From Geminicoccaceae bacterium (lineage in GTDB: Bacteria > Pseudomonadota > Alphaproteobacteria > Geminicoccales > Geminicoccaceae): DNA of 55,322 nt. The number at the start of each line of letters is the position of its first letter. The stretch's first letter is position 1. The notes below the pieces were generated by a model. The model had not been told where the DNA came from, did not search any database, and saw only the letters and a program-made list of their open reading frames with translations. Location of the stretch: NCBI GenBank assembly GCA_007694015.1, contig RECO01000195.1, positions 1 through 55,322 on the forward strand, given 5' to 3'. Positions 8,389 to 16,245 of the stretch are shown in pieces. The position numbers and the translations under genes were made by a program.

Positions 8389-9513
8389 ATGGCGTTGGCG
8401 TTGGCGCACAGGATGGCGCCGCAAGCAGCGAGTGACGAGCGCGGCCGTGCGGCTGGGGCGATGCTGCGCAGCGTGCCCCATGGCAGTCTGGTGGTGCATC
8501 GCTTGTCCCACTGGATCGATGGCCGGGCGGTGCTCGACGACGTCTCGTTCGAGGTTGGCGCCGGCGAGGTGCATGCGCTCGTTGGCCCTTCCGGCTGCGG
8601 CAAGTCGACCACCCTGCGCTTGGTCGCCGGCTTGGAGCCGGTGCAGTCGGGCAGCATCGCCATCTGCGGTCAGACGGTGGCCGAGCCCGGCGTGTACGTT
8701 CCGCCGGAGCGGCGCAATGTGGGCTTGATGTTCCAGGACTACGCGCTGTTCCCGCATTTGACCGTGCGCGGCAACGTCGCGTTCGGCTTGAGCCGCATGG
8801 CGAAGCGGGAGCGGGATGCCACGGTCGAGCGCTGGCTGTCGCGGGTCGATCTCCGCGGCTATGGCGAGCGTTATCCGCACCAGCTGTCGGGCGGGGAGCA
8901 GCAGCGCGTGGCGTTGGCGCGGGCGATGGCGCCGGGGCCCTGCCTGATGCTCCTGGACGAGGCCTTTTCGAGCCTCGACACCCATTTGCGCGAAGAGTTG
9001 CGCGAGTTGGTCGTCCAGTTGCTGCGCGAGACGGGCACGCCGACGGTGCTCGTCACCCACGACGCCGACGAGGCGGTGCGGGTGGCCGACCGCATGCACG
9101 TCATGCGCGCCGGCCGGCTGATCCAGTCGGGCACGCCATCGGCCGTCTATGCGCACCCGAAGGACCTGTTCGTCTGCGGCTTCTTCGGCGCCGCCAGCCG
9201 CTTCAAGAGCTGGGTCGTCGGCGGCCGCGTGTCGACCCCGCTGGGTGACGTGCAACGGCCGGATCTCGCCGACGGCACGGGCGTCGACGTGGTCGTTCGC
9301 CCGGACGCCGCGTCCTTGGCACCGGGCGGCGATGGCCCGCGCGGCACCATCGTTCGCCTGCGTGACCTCGGCCCGCATCATCTGGCCGACATCGCCGTCG
9401 GCGGCGGCTGGATCATTTCCGCCAAGGTGCCGCACAGCGTGGTGGTTCCCGTCGGTGCGGAGGTTGCCCTCGACGTCGATGAGGACCACATCCTCGTCTT
9501 CGAAGGCGGCTGA
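8389..9513 (+). CDS. ABC transporter ATP-binding protein (FbpC/PotA type)
   Basis: This 374-residue ATPase has a complete ABC cassette: Walker A GPSGCGKST (about 66-74), Q-loop FQDYALFP, signature LSGGEQQR, Walker B CLMLLDEAFSSLD and the H-loop THD. A C-terminal TOBE-like domain of about 110 residues follows. The pattern matches the iron(III)/polyamine/maltose importer class (FbpC, PotA, MalK), where the ATPase works as a dimer on two permeases. No permease or binding-protein gene is adjacent: it stands alone between scpB and tatA. ATG 8389 has GAGGGGAAAGGG immediately upstream; ATG 8461 is a weaker alternative that would remove a 24-residue extension. The substrate cannot be read from the sequence. 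Confidence 0.85.
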   Translation: MALALAHRMAPQAASDERGRAAGAMLRSVPHGSLVVHRLSHWIDGRAVLDDVSFEVGAGEVHALVGPSGCGKSTTLRLVAGLEPVQSGSIAICGQTVAEPGVYVPPERRNVGLMFQDYALFPHLTVRGNVAFGLSRMAKRERDATVERWLSRVDLRGYGERYPHQLSGGEQQRVALARAMAPGPCLMLLDEAFSSLDTHLREELRELVVQLLRETGTPTVLVTHDADEAVRVADRMHVMRAGRLIQSGTPSAVYAHPKDLFVCGFFGAASRFKSWVVGGRVSTPLGDVQRPDLADGTGVDVVVRPDAASLAPGGDGPRGTIVRLRDLGPHHLADIAVGGGWIISAKVPHSVVVPVGAEVALDVDEDHILVFEGG

Positions 9514-9660
9514 ACCGCCGGGCGAAGATGGTTGACCTTGTCATGCGGGAGTCGTTGCGGCCGCGATCGCTTTCTGCGAGAGTCGAGGAGTCCGGCAACA
9601 GCCGCCCCAACAAGCGTCGACCCCATCGACGTCGACCGCTAACCGGCGAGGAGTGACCCC

Positions 9661-9903
9661 ATGAGCATCGGCATCTGGCAGGTGGTGCTCATCCTTTTGA
9701 TCGTGCTCATCGTGTTCGGCGCTGGCAAGCTGCCGAAAGTCATGGGCGACGTGGCCAAGGGGGTGAAGAACTTCAAGGAGGGTATGCGCGAGGATCTCGA
9801 CGACAACGCGGACAAGCCGAAGACGTCGGCCTCGATCACCCACGACCAGGAACCGACGGTCACGCCGCGCACCGAGACCAAGGACGAGGCGGCGAAGAGC
9901 TGA
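9661..9903 (+). CDS. tatA: Twin-arginine translocase subunit TatA
   Basis: TatA (80 aa) forms the pore-like oligomer of the Tat pathway that exports folded proteins. One N-terminal membrane helix (about residues 5-20, WQVVLILLIVLIVFG) is followed by the FGxGKLP-type hinge (FGAGKLPKVMGD), an amphipathic helix with KNFKEGM, and a charged disordered tail. CGAGGAGTGA upstream provides the ribosome binding site. It is first in tatA-tatB-tatC, with serS downstream, the usual alphaproteobacterial order. Confidence 0.96.
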   Translation: MSIGIWQVVLILLIVLIVFGAGKLPKVMGDVAKGVKNFKEGMREDLDDNADKPKTSASITHDQEPTVTPRTETKDEAAKS

Positions 9904-9941
9904 CGCGCTCGACGGGTCGCAGGCTTCGCTAGGAGGCGCCG

Positions 9942-10391
9942 GTGTTCGATCTCGGCTGGGCGGAGATGGGCATCATCATGTTGGTGGCGCTGCTCGTCCT
10001 CGGGCCCAAGGAACTGCCCAGGCTCGCCCGCGACATCGGCCGGTGGACCGGCAAGGCGCGGGCGATGGCCCGTGAGTTCCAGCGCTCGCTCGAAGACATC
10101 GCCCGCGAGGCCGAACTCGACGAGGTCAAGAAGCAGATCGAGCAGGCAAGCCGCTTCGATGCCGGCAAGCAGATCGAAAAGACCATCGATCCCGACGGTA
10201 CGCTCAAACGTGCCTTCGAACCGCCGCGGGTGAACCCGGCGCCAAAGCCGCCCGCCCAGTCAGCGGGCCAGTCAGCGCCCCAGTCACCGGTGCAGCCCGC
10301 CGCTGCGGCCGAGTTGCCTGCTCCCCCGCCGCCCCCCGCGTCCGAACCCGCCGCCGCCGAGCCCGTCGCCGCGAACGCAGAGAAACGGTGA
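9942..10391 (+). CDS. tatB: Twin-arginine translocase subunit TatB
   Basis: TatB (149 aa) pairs with TatC as the signal-peptide receptor of the Tat system. The N-terminal helix with MFDLGWAEMGIIMLVALLV and the LGPKELPRLARDIG hinge (about 21-34) are typical of TatB rather than TatA. A long amphipathic helix follows, then a Pro/Ala-rich tail. The GTG start at 9942 is preceded by AGGAGG at 9931-9936. The gap to tatC is 10 bp, so the three tat genes form an operon. Confidence 0.94.
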   Translation: MFDLGWAEMGIIMLVALLVLGPKELPRLARDIGRWTGKARAMAREFQRSLEDIAREAELDEVKKQIEQASRFDAGKQIEKTIDPDGTLKRAFEPPRVNPAPKPPAQSAGQSAPQSPVQPAAAAELPAPPPPPASEPAAAEPVAANAEKR

Positions 10392-10401
10392 GGCCGGACG
10401 C

Positions 10402-11199
10402 GTGCTGAAGGACATCGACGACCGCGAATTGCCCCTGCTCGACCATTTGATCGAGCTACGCAACCGGCTAATGTATTCGGCCGGGGCTATTCTGCTCGGC
10501 TTTTTGGTCTGCTATTTTTTCGCCGAACATATTTTCGCCTTTCTGGTGCGGCCGTTGTCGGACATCTACGAGGGCGAGACGGGTCGGCGCATGATCTTCA
10601 CCGGCCTGACCGAAGCCTTTTTCACGTACATCAAGGTTGCGTTTTTCGCCGGCGCCTTCATCACCTTTCCTTTCGTTGCCGCCCAACTCTACCTGTTCGT
10701 TGCCCCAGGCTTGTACCGAAACGAAAAGCAGGCCTTTTTGCCGTTTCTCATCGCGACACCGGTTCTATTCTTTCTCGGCGGGGCGATGGTGTACTATTTC
10801 ATCTTCCCGCTTGCCTGGCAGTTCTTCTTGAGCTTCGAGACGGGTGGCGCCGACGGGACGTTGCCGATCCAGCTCGAAGCGAGGGTGAGCGAGTATCTCG
10901 ACCTCGTGATGAAGTTGATCTTCGCCTTCGGCTTGGCCTTTCAACTTCCGGTCGCCCTCACCCTCCTGGGGCGGGTCGGCATCGTCTCCTCGGCGGGCCT
11001 CGCCCGTAACCGCAAATACGCGATCGTGATGGTCTTCGTCGTCGCCGCGCTCATCACGCCGCCCGACATCATCAGCCAGATCGGCTTGGGCATCCCCGTC
11101 ATTCTCCTCTACGAACTGTCGATCCTGGCCGTTCGCTTGGTCGAGAAACGCCGCGCCGAAGAAGAAGCGGCCGGCGAGGATGCACACCCCGTCAACTGA
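10402..11199 (+). CDS. tatC: Twin-arginine translocase subunit TatC
   Basis: TatC (265 aa) is the six-helix membrane core of the Tat translocase and recognises the RR signal. N-terminal LLDHLIELRNRLM (about 13-25) is the family signature with the conserved Glu/Arg. The TEAFFTYIKVAFFAG block, the FRNEK-type segment (LYRNEKQAFLPF) and the late ITPPDIISQ motif are also present. Six hydrophobic stretches can be counted. The start is GTG at 10402. The DNA of this gene is locally lower in G+C than its neighbours, as expected for a gene dominated by membrane codons (Phe, Ile, Leu), so transfer need not be invoked. Confidence 0.96.
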   Translation: MLKDIDDRELPLLDHLIELRNRLMYSAGAILLGFLVCYFFAEHIFAFLVRPLSDIYEGETGRRMIFTGLTEAFFTYIKVAFFAGAFITFPFVAAQLYLFVAPGLYRNEKQAFLPFLIATPVLFFLGGAMVYYFIFPLAWQFFLSFETGGADGTLPIQLEARVSEYLDLVMKLIFAFGLAFQLPVALTLLGRVGIVSSAGLARNRKYAIVMVFVVAALITPPDIISQIGLGIPVILLYELSILAVRLVEKRRAEEEAAGEDAHPVN

Positions 11200-11281
11200 G
11201 GCCGTTGCCGCGTTCGCCCGCAAGGCTTAGGTTGCGGGGCGTTTTCGCGCCGCCGCCGTTGTTCATCCAAGAGACGCACCC

Positions 11282-12553
11282 GTGCACGACATCAAGTTGA
11301 TCCGCGACGACCGGGCCGCCTTCGATCGGGCCTTGGCGCGGCGTGGCCTGCCACCGGCCGCCGGGCGTCTGTTGGAACTCGATGCGGCGCGGCGCGCCCT
11401 CCTGACCGAATTGCAGGAATGGGAGGCCGAACGCAACGCCACCTCCAAAGCCATCGGCACGCTGAAACGCGAAGGCGGCGACGTCGACGGCGCCATGGCG
11501 CGCGTTGCCGAACTCAAGGCGCGCATTCAAGACGGGCGCGAGCGCGAACGCGATCTGGGCGAAAGCCTCGACGCCGCCTTGGCCGAACTGCCGAACCGCG
11601 TCGCCGCCGACGTTCCGGACGGTGCCAACGAGACCGCCAACGCGGAGGTGCGCCGCTGGGGGCTACCGCGAGACTTCGACTTCGAGCCCCGGGACCACTT
11701 GGCGATCGGCGAGGGCCTCGGGCTCGATCTCGAGCGGGCGGCGCGGATGTCGGGGGCCCGGTTTGCCGTCGGCATGGGCCAGGCGGCGCGCCTGCACCGA
11801 GCCCTCGGCCAGTTCATGCTCGACGTGCAGACCCGAGAGCACGGCTACACCGAGGTCTACGTCCCCTATCTGGTGCGCGACAACGCAGTGTTCGGCACCG
11901 GGCAGTTGCCGAAGTTCGCCGCGGATCTGTTCCAGACCACCTCCGGCTACTGGCTCATCCCCACGGCCGAAGTGCCGCTGACCAACCTGGTGGCCGAGGA
12001 GATCCTGGAGGCCGAGCGGCTGCCCTTGCGCTTTACGGCGCTGAGCCCCTGCTTTCGTTCCGAAGCGGGTTCCGCCGGGCGCGACACCCGCGGCATGATC
12101 CGCATGCACCAGTTCGAAAAGGTCGAACTGGTCAGCATCACCGGCCCCGAAGATTCGGAGACCGAGCACGAACGGATGACCGCTTGCGCCGAAGCCATCC
12201 TTGAGAAGTTGGCGCTGCCCTATCGGGTGGTGAGCCTCGCCGCGGGCGATCTCGGCTTCGGCGCCATGAAAACCTATGACCTCGAGGTCTGGCTGCCGGC
12301 GCAGGCGACGTACCGTGAGATCTCGTCCTGCTCGAATTGCGGCGACTTTCAGGCCCGTCGCATGAACGCCCGCTTCCGGCCCAAGGGCGAGCGGCAAACC
12401 CGCTTCGTGCATACCCTCAACGGTTCGGGCCTCGCCGTCGGCCGGGCCTTCGTCGCCGTGCTCGAGAACTATCAAGAGGCGGACGGCAGCGTGACGGTGC
12501 CGGCAGCGCTTCGCCCCTATCTCGGTGGCCAGGAAAGGCTGACCCCTTCATGA
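11282..12553 (+). CDS. serS: Seryl-tRNA synthetase
   Basis: This class II synthetase (423 aa) charges tRNA-Ser. It begins with the typical [10 protein letters not shown] and an N-terminal coiled-coil arm (about residues 10-105) that grips the long variable arm of tRNA-Ser. Class II motifs follow: TAEVPLTN (motif region near 226), [21 protein letters not shown] (motif 2, about 258-278), [15 protein letters not shown], and [18 protein letters not shown] (motif 3). The start is GTG 11282. The stop overlaps the surE ATG (ATGA), so translation is coupled. Confidence 0.95.
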   Translation: MHDIKLIRDDRAAFDRALARRGLPPAAGRLLELDAARRALLTELQEWEAERNATSKAIGTLKREGGDVDGAMARVAELKARIQDGRERERDLGESLDAALAELPNRVAADVPDGANETANAEVRRWGLPRDFDFEPRDHLAIGEGLGLDLERAARMSGARFAVGMGQAARLHRALGQFMLDVQTREHGYTEVYVPYLVRDNAVFGTGQLPKFAADLFQTTSGYWLIPTAEVPLTNLVAEEILEAERLPLRFTALSPCFRSEAGSAGRDTRGMIRMHQFEKVELVSITGPEDSETEHERMTACAEAILEKLALPYRVVSLAAGDLGFGAMKTYDLEVWLPAQATYREISSCSNCGDFQARRMNARFRPKGERQTRFVHTLNGSGLAVGRAFVAVLENYQEADGSVTVPAALRPYLGGQERLTPS

Positions 12554-13335
12554 CCCGCGGCAAGATCGCCAAGCGCATTCTCGTCACCAACGACGACGGC
12601 ATCTACGCCCCCGGCATCAAGGTGCTGGAGCAGGTGGCCCAGGAACTTGCCGAGGAGGTCTGGACCGTCGCCCCGGAGGTCAACCACTCGGGTGCCGGCC
12701 ATTCCCTCACCATCAAGCGGCCGCTCAGGGTCCACGAGTTGAGCGAGCAACGCTACGCGGTCGACGGCACACCGACCGATGCCGTGCTGTTGGGCCTGCA
12801 GTCGATCGTCCCGCGCCCGGTCGACCTCGTGCTCTCGGGCGTCAACCGCGGCGGCAATCTGGGCGAGGACGTGACCTATTCGGGCACCGTCGCCGCCGCG
12901 ATGGAAGCGACCCTCCTGGACGTGCCGGCCATCGCGCTCAGCCAGTGTTTGCGCAACGGCCATCCGGTGAAGTGGTCGACCGCCGAACGCCACGCACCCG
13001 ACGTCATCCGCCAACTGGTCCGGGCGGGCTGGGGCAAGGGGGTGCTGATCAACGTCAACTTTCCCGACCGCGTCGCCAACGCCGTGCAGGGCGTCCAAGT
13101 GGTGCGCCAGGGCCGCTCCAAGCTGGGCGATCACCTGGTTGAGCGGATCGACCCGCGCGGCGAGCCCTATATCTGGATCGGTGGCCTGAAATACGACGAA
13201 GGCGACGACATCGGCACCGATCGGGGTGCTGTGCGCGCTGGCGCCATTGCCGTCACGCCGATCCATCTCGACATGACGCATCATGCGGAATTGGCGAGAC
13301 TCATCAGCACATTGGCCTCGTCTTCTGAGAACTGA
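12550..13335 (+). CDS. surE: 5'/3'-nucleotidase SurE
   Basis: SurE (261 aa) is a metal-dependent nucleoside-monophosphate phosphatase linked to stationary-phase survival. The N-terminal motif [15 protein letters not shown] carries the Asp pair that binds the metal. [27 protein letters not shown], and [25 protein letters not shown] (by position, about 95-119) complete the family pattern. ATG 12550 is chosen because it overlaps the serS stop and begins at the family start; the frame is open upstream inside serS. A pcm gene usually follows surE in related genomes, but here an M23 lipoprotein follows directly. Confidence 0.95.
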   Translation: MTRGKIAKRILVTNDDGIYAPGIKVLEQVAQELAEEVWTVAPEVNHSGAGHSLTIKRPLRVHELSEQRYAVDGTPTDAVLLGLQSIVPRPVDLVLSGVNRGGNLGEDVTYSGTVAAAMEATLLDVPAIALSQCLRNGHPVKWSTAERHAPDVIRQLVRAGWGKGVLINVNFPDRVANAVQGVQVVRQGRSKLGDHLVERIDPRGEPYIWIGGLKYDEGDDIGTDRGAVRAGAIAVTPIHLDMTHHAELARLISTLASSSEN

Positions 13336-13401
13336 CACGAGCTCTCTTGCCAAAACGGCCGCACGACCGCATCTTCGTTGTGCCAAACGAGGAGAGGTGC
13401 G

Positions 13402-14322
13402 ATGCGCTACCGGTCGTGGGTTGGCTTGCCGTTGATCGGTCTGCTCGCAGGCTGCACGACCTTCGTGCCCGTCCAGCACGACGGGTCCGGGACGTGGCTG
13501 GAGGCCCGCAAAGCGCCCTACCAGCCGGGCCTCTCCCGGTTCCAGGCCGACCCGTCGACACCGCCCCCCACCCAGATCGCGAGCGCTGGCCCCGTGATCT
13601 ACACGGGCCCGATCGAGCCTGCGCCGGCGGCCGACAGCTTCGACCCCCGACCGCTGCCACCGCTGCAAGGGCAGGCTACCGTCTGGAACGAGCCCAGCGC
13701 AGAGGAATGGCGCGCGGAGACGCAGCGCTTCGACCCACCGGCAGCCTCCGCACCCCCGGTCATGGCGGCTCCGCCGCCAGCGGAGCCGGTGATCGCGCGG
13801 GCACCCGAGCCAGCGCCAGCCGCGGCGCCAACGCCGCCGCCGGCCCCACGCACGAGTGCGCCCGCCAATGTCGGCGACGCGGCACGCAGCGGCCGTGACC
13901 TCGCCCCGCCGGCGCTCAGCAATGTCGGCTTTCTCTGGCCCGCCGACGGCGAGGTCCGCGACGGCCGCAGCCCTGGCGCCCCCAGCCACGTCGCCAACGG
14001 TCTCACCATCAAGGCGCGTGCCGGCGACCCCTTCGTCGCCGCCGAGAACGGCATCGTCGTCTTTGCGGGCGATGCCATGGAGAGCTACGGCAACATGGTC
14101 GTGGTCCGCCATGACGGCGACTACACCACGGCCTATGGCCACGCCGAGCGGCTCGACGTCGCGGTCGGCGACGTGGTTCGCCGCGGTCAGCGCCTCGGCA
14201 TCGTCGGCAGCACCGGCGCCGTCGACGCGACCCAACTCTATTTCGAGATGCGTGTCGGCAGCCAAGTCGTCGACCCTCGCCACTATTTGATGGGCAGCCC
14301 TCAGCAGGTCGCCTCGAACTGA
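13402..14322 (+). CDS. M23 peptidase-like lipoprotein (NlpD/EnvC type)
   Basis: This is a lipoprotein of 306 residues: a hydrophobic N terminus ends in the lipobox LLAGC (Cys at about 17), followed by a long Pro/Ala-rich linker and a C-terminal LytM/M23 domain (about 180-300). The domain keeps YGNMVVVRH, TAYGHAERL and RRGQRLGIVGSTGAVD, but the zinc-ligand motifs are degenerate: the usual HxxxD segment is replaced by ANGLTI and HLHFE by QLYFE. Degenerate LytM proteins activate amidases rather than cleave peptidoglycan, so an NlpD/EnvC-like role is inferred. No LysM domain is visible. ATG 13402 with AGGAGAGG upstream is preferred over an in-frame ATG-like start at 13378. It ends the serS-surE transcript. 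Confidence 0.82.
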   Translation: MRYRSWVGLPLIGLLAGCTTFVPVQHDGSGTWLEARKAPYQPGLSRFQADPSTPPPTQIASAGPVIYTGPIEPAPAADSFDPRPLPPLQGQATVWNEPSAEEWRAETQRFDPPAASAPPVMAAPPPAEPVIARAPEPAPAAAPTPPPAPRTSAPANVGDAARSGRDLAPPALSNVGFLWPADGEVRDGRSPGAPSHVANGLTIKARAGDPFVAAENGIVVFAGDAMESYGNMVVVRHDGDYTTAYGHAERLDVAVGDVVRRGQRLGIVGSTGAVDATQLYFEMRVGSQVVDPRHYLMGSPQQVASN

Positions 14323-14500
14323 GCGGGGGAGAATAGAGGGCGTTTGCGCCCCAGCGGTGAGGTTGCCACGCGGCTTTGCAGCGTGTGGCAGGTGACCGCC
14401 GGCGAACCCACCATGCCCCGGGCGGATCGGGCAGCTGTCGCCACCCCTCGCCCTGTGGTAAGTCCACGGCAGAAAGCGAATCGCTCGGGAGAGGCGGGCT

Positions 14501-14866
14501 TTGCCGGAGGACCTGAATGCGCATGTTCGGCTGGCGGCCGGCGGGACCGAAGAGCTCGACGACTTGGCCGACTGGCTGCGGGCGGCGCGGATCGGCGGGG
14601 TCCGGATCGAGCCCGTCCGCGCGATGCTGCCAGACGGGTCGATGGGGCCGGGTTTGGTCGAGGCGCTGAAGCTCTCGATCGGCGCCGTCACGGCGCTCGT
14701 TCAACTCTTGAACGCGGTGCACGCGTGGTTGTGCGCACAGAGCGCAACATCACGGAATGAGGTCGAACTCCAGCTGGCGAGCGGTGCGCGCATCTTGATC
14801 AAGGCGGACGTGCCCATCGAAACGCTGGTGCGGCAGGCGCAGGAAGCGCTGGCGCACGGCTCTTGA
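14501..14866 (+). CDS. Effector-associated constant component EACC1
   Basis: This 121-residue protein matches my recollection of the EACC1 family (effector-associated constant component 1) described in NTP-dependent bacterial conflict systems. It has an N-terminal LDDLADWLRAARIGGVRIEP segment (by position, about 19-38), a GSMGPGLVEALKLSIGA region, a hydrophobic helix with LVQLLNAVHAWL, and a C-terminal EVELQLASGARILIKAD strand pair. EACC1 is found directly upstream of an effector, commonly a caspase-like protease, as here. The start is TTG 14501 with GGGAGAGG about 8 bp upstream; no in-frame ATG precedes the conserved part. Its stop overlaps the TTG of the caspase gene. The biochemical role of EACC1 is not established. 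Confidence 0.78.
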   Translation: MPEDLNAHVRLAAGGTEELDDLADWLRAARIGGVRIEPVRAMLPDGSMGPGLVEALKLSIGAVTALVQLLNAVHAWLCAQSATSRNEVELQLASGARILIKADVPIETLVRQAQEALAHGS

Positions 14867-16080
14867 CTGCGCTCGACGTCGACCCGGGGCGGACCCGCGC
14901 CCTGCTCGTCGGCAACGACGACTTCCCACTCGACCCGGCGGAACTGCCTCCCTTGCCGGCGGTCGCCAACAATCTGCTCGATCTCGGTGACGTGCTCGCC
15001 GACCCGGCGGTGTTCGGGCTTCCACCAGATCGGCTGCGTCGGCTGCACAACGCCAACGCGGCAGGCATCCTCACCGCCGTCGCCGAAGAAGCGCACCGCG
15101 CCGAAGACACGCTGATCATCTATTACGCCGGCCACGGCCTCGTCCACCGCGGCCAGCTGTACCTTGCCGCCGCCGACAGCCGGCAAGCGATGATCGAGTA
15201 TACCGGCGTCGACCTCGACAAGTTGCGCAGCGCGATTCGACAATCCCCGGCAACGAAACGGATCGTCGTGCTCGATTGCTGCTACAGCGGACGCGCCGTT
15301 GGCGAAATGGGGGGCACCGCCGGCGCGATCACGGCGGCGATCAGCGATTTCTCCGGCAGCTACGTCTTGGCCTCGGCCCCGGCAACCGCTGCCGCCTCGG
15401 CGCCGCTGGGTGCGCGCTACACGCTCTTTACCGGGGTCCTGTTGGCAACGCTGCGCGACGGGGTGGCGGGTGCCGGCGCCACCCTGCGGCTGCCGGAAGT
15501 GTTCCACGCGGTGCGGCGGCGTCTCCTGGAGCGGCCAGGAGCCCCGGAACCCCAGCAGATGTTGACGAAGAACCTGAACGAAGCGGCGGTTTTCCGCAAT
15601 CGCTCAGCCGCGGCCCGCCCCACGGCCCCGGCGCTCGATGCGGCGGCCGTCGACGCACGTTTGGCGGCCGTGGAAGCGCAGAACGCGGAGCTGCGGCGGC
15701 TGATCGACCAGCTGAAGGCCGAGGGGGCGGCGGCGCCGACGCTGGATCGACTGGAGCGCCAACTCGATCAGGGCGAAACGGCGTTGCAGGTGGAACGCAC
15801 CCATGGCGCACCGGCGGAAACTGACGGTGCGCGGGGCGCGACGGGCACGACCAAGGGCGCGGGCGCACCGCAGCCCGCATACGCGGCCTCGGTTGTGCGA
15901 GGTGGGCTACCGGCTTGGCTGGACCTCGTGGCCTTTCCGCTCGGAGTCAACGTAGCGTCTGGCTCTACGCCGGACGCGTCGCGCTCGTGTATTCGAAGGA
16001 CGCAATCCGCGACCCCATCGCCGTCATCGAGTGGTTCAATTCTTATTATCTCGACAGTTACTACTGGTTCCTGGTGGTGA
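14863..16080 (+). CDS. Caspase-like (C14) protease, EACC1-associated
   Basis: The N-terminal 250 residues form a caspase/metacaspase-like fold: RALLVGNDDF at the start, catalytic His91 in IIYYAGHGLVHRG, and catalytic Cys140 in IVVLDCCYSGRA. A coiled-coil region follows (about 265-320, AAVEAQNAELRRLIDQLKAE). After about residue 365 the frame becomes Ser/Thr-rich and unlike a protein end. A sensible hydrophobic C terminus continues in another frame (15915-16220), so the annotated end is probably a frameshift artefact or mutation near 15945-15965. The pairing with EACC1 suggests a conflict or cell-suicide effector that becomes membrane-bound through its C terminus; this role is inferred. The TTG start overlaps the EACC1 stop. 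Confidence 0.8.
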   Translation: MTALDVDPGRTRALLVGNDDFPLDPAELPPLPAVANNLLDLGDVLADPAVFGLPPDRLRRLHNANAAGILTAVAEEAHRAEDTLIIYYAGHGLVHRGQLYLAAADSRQAMIEYTGVDLDKLRSAIRQSPATKRIVVLDCCYSGRAVGEMGGTAGAITAAISDFSGSYVLASAPATAAASAPLGARYTLFTGVLLATLRDGVAGAGATLRLPEVFHAVRRRLLERPGAPEPQQMLTKNLNEAAVFRNRSAAARPTAPALDAAAVDARLAAVEAQNAELRRLIDQLKAEGAAAPTLDRLERQLDQGETALQVERTHGAPAETDGARGATGTTKGAGAPQPAYAASVVRGGLPAWLDLVAFPLGVNVASGSTPDASRSCIRRTQSATPSPSSSGSILIISTVTTGSWW

Positions 16081-16220
16081 TGGTGGCGGTGTCGATCGCG
16101 TTCTACGGCTTCGCCGGCATGCAAAAGCGGTGGTCGGCATGGCGGGTCGCCTTCATGGTGGCGATCGCGAACGCGTTCAGCTTGGCCTTGTTGAGCAAGG
16201 TCTTCTTCTCACCTTACTGA
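15915..16220 (+). CDS. Out-of-frame membrane C terminus of the caspase gene
   Basis: From about 15950 this frame encodes a plausible membrane segment: SVWLYAGRVALVYSKDAIRD, then helix YYWFLVVMVAVSIAFYGFAG, then helix AWRVAFMVAIANAFSLALLS, ending FFSPY. It is shifted by one base relative to the caspase gene and joins smoothly to that protein's LDLVAFPLGVN segment. Nothing before 15945 in this frame looks like protein, and the only nearby start is a TTG at 15915 without a good ribosome site. It is most easily read as the true C terminus of the caspase protein after a one-base deletion or base-calling error. A separate small membrane gene is less likely. It converges on crtB with a 25-bp gap. 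Confidence 0.5.
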   Translation: MAGPRGLSARSQRSVWLYAGRVALVYSKDAIRDPIAVIEWFNSYYLDSYYWFLVVMVAVSIAFYGFAGMQKRWSAWRVAFMVAIANAFSLALLSKVFFSPY

Positions 16221-16245
16221 GCCCGCGTCGCGGTCGATCCGCGCC

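Noticed and set aside
14362-14391. Imperfect hairpin TGCCACGC/GCGTGTGGCA upstream of the EACC1 gene as a regulatory RNA
   Set aside because: The stem is short and imperfect and no promoter or conserved context supports it.
15930-15965. Programmed -1 frameshift in the caspase gene
   Set aside because: No canonical slippery heptamer (X XXY YYZ) or obvious stimulatory hairpin was found; a one-base deletion or reading error is simpler.
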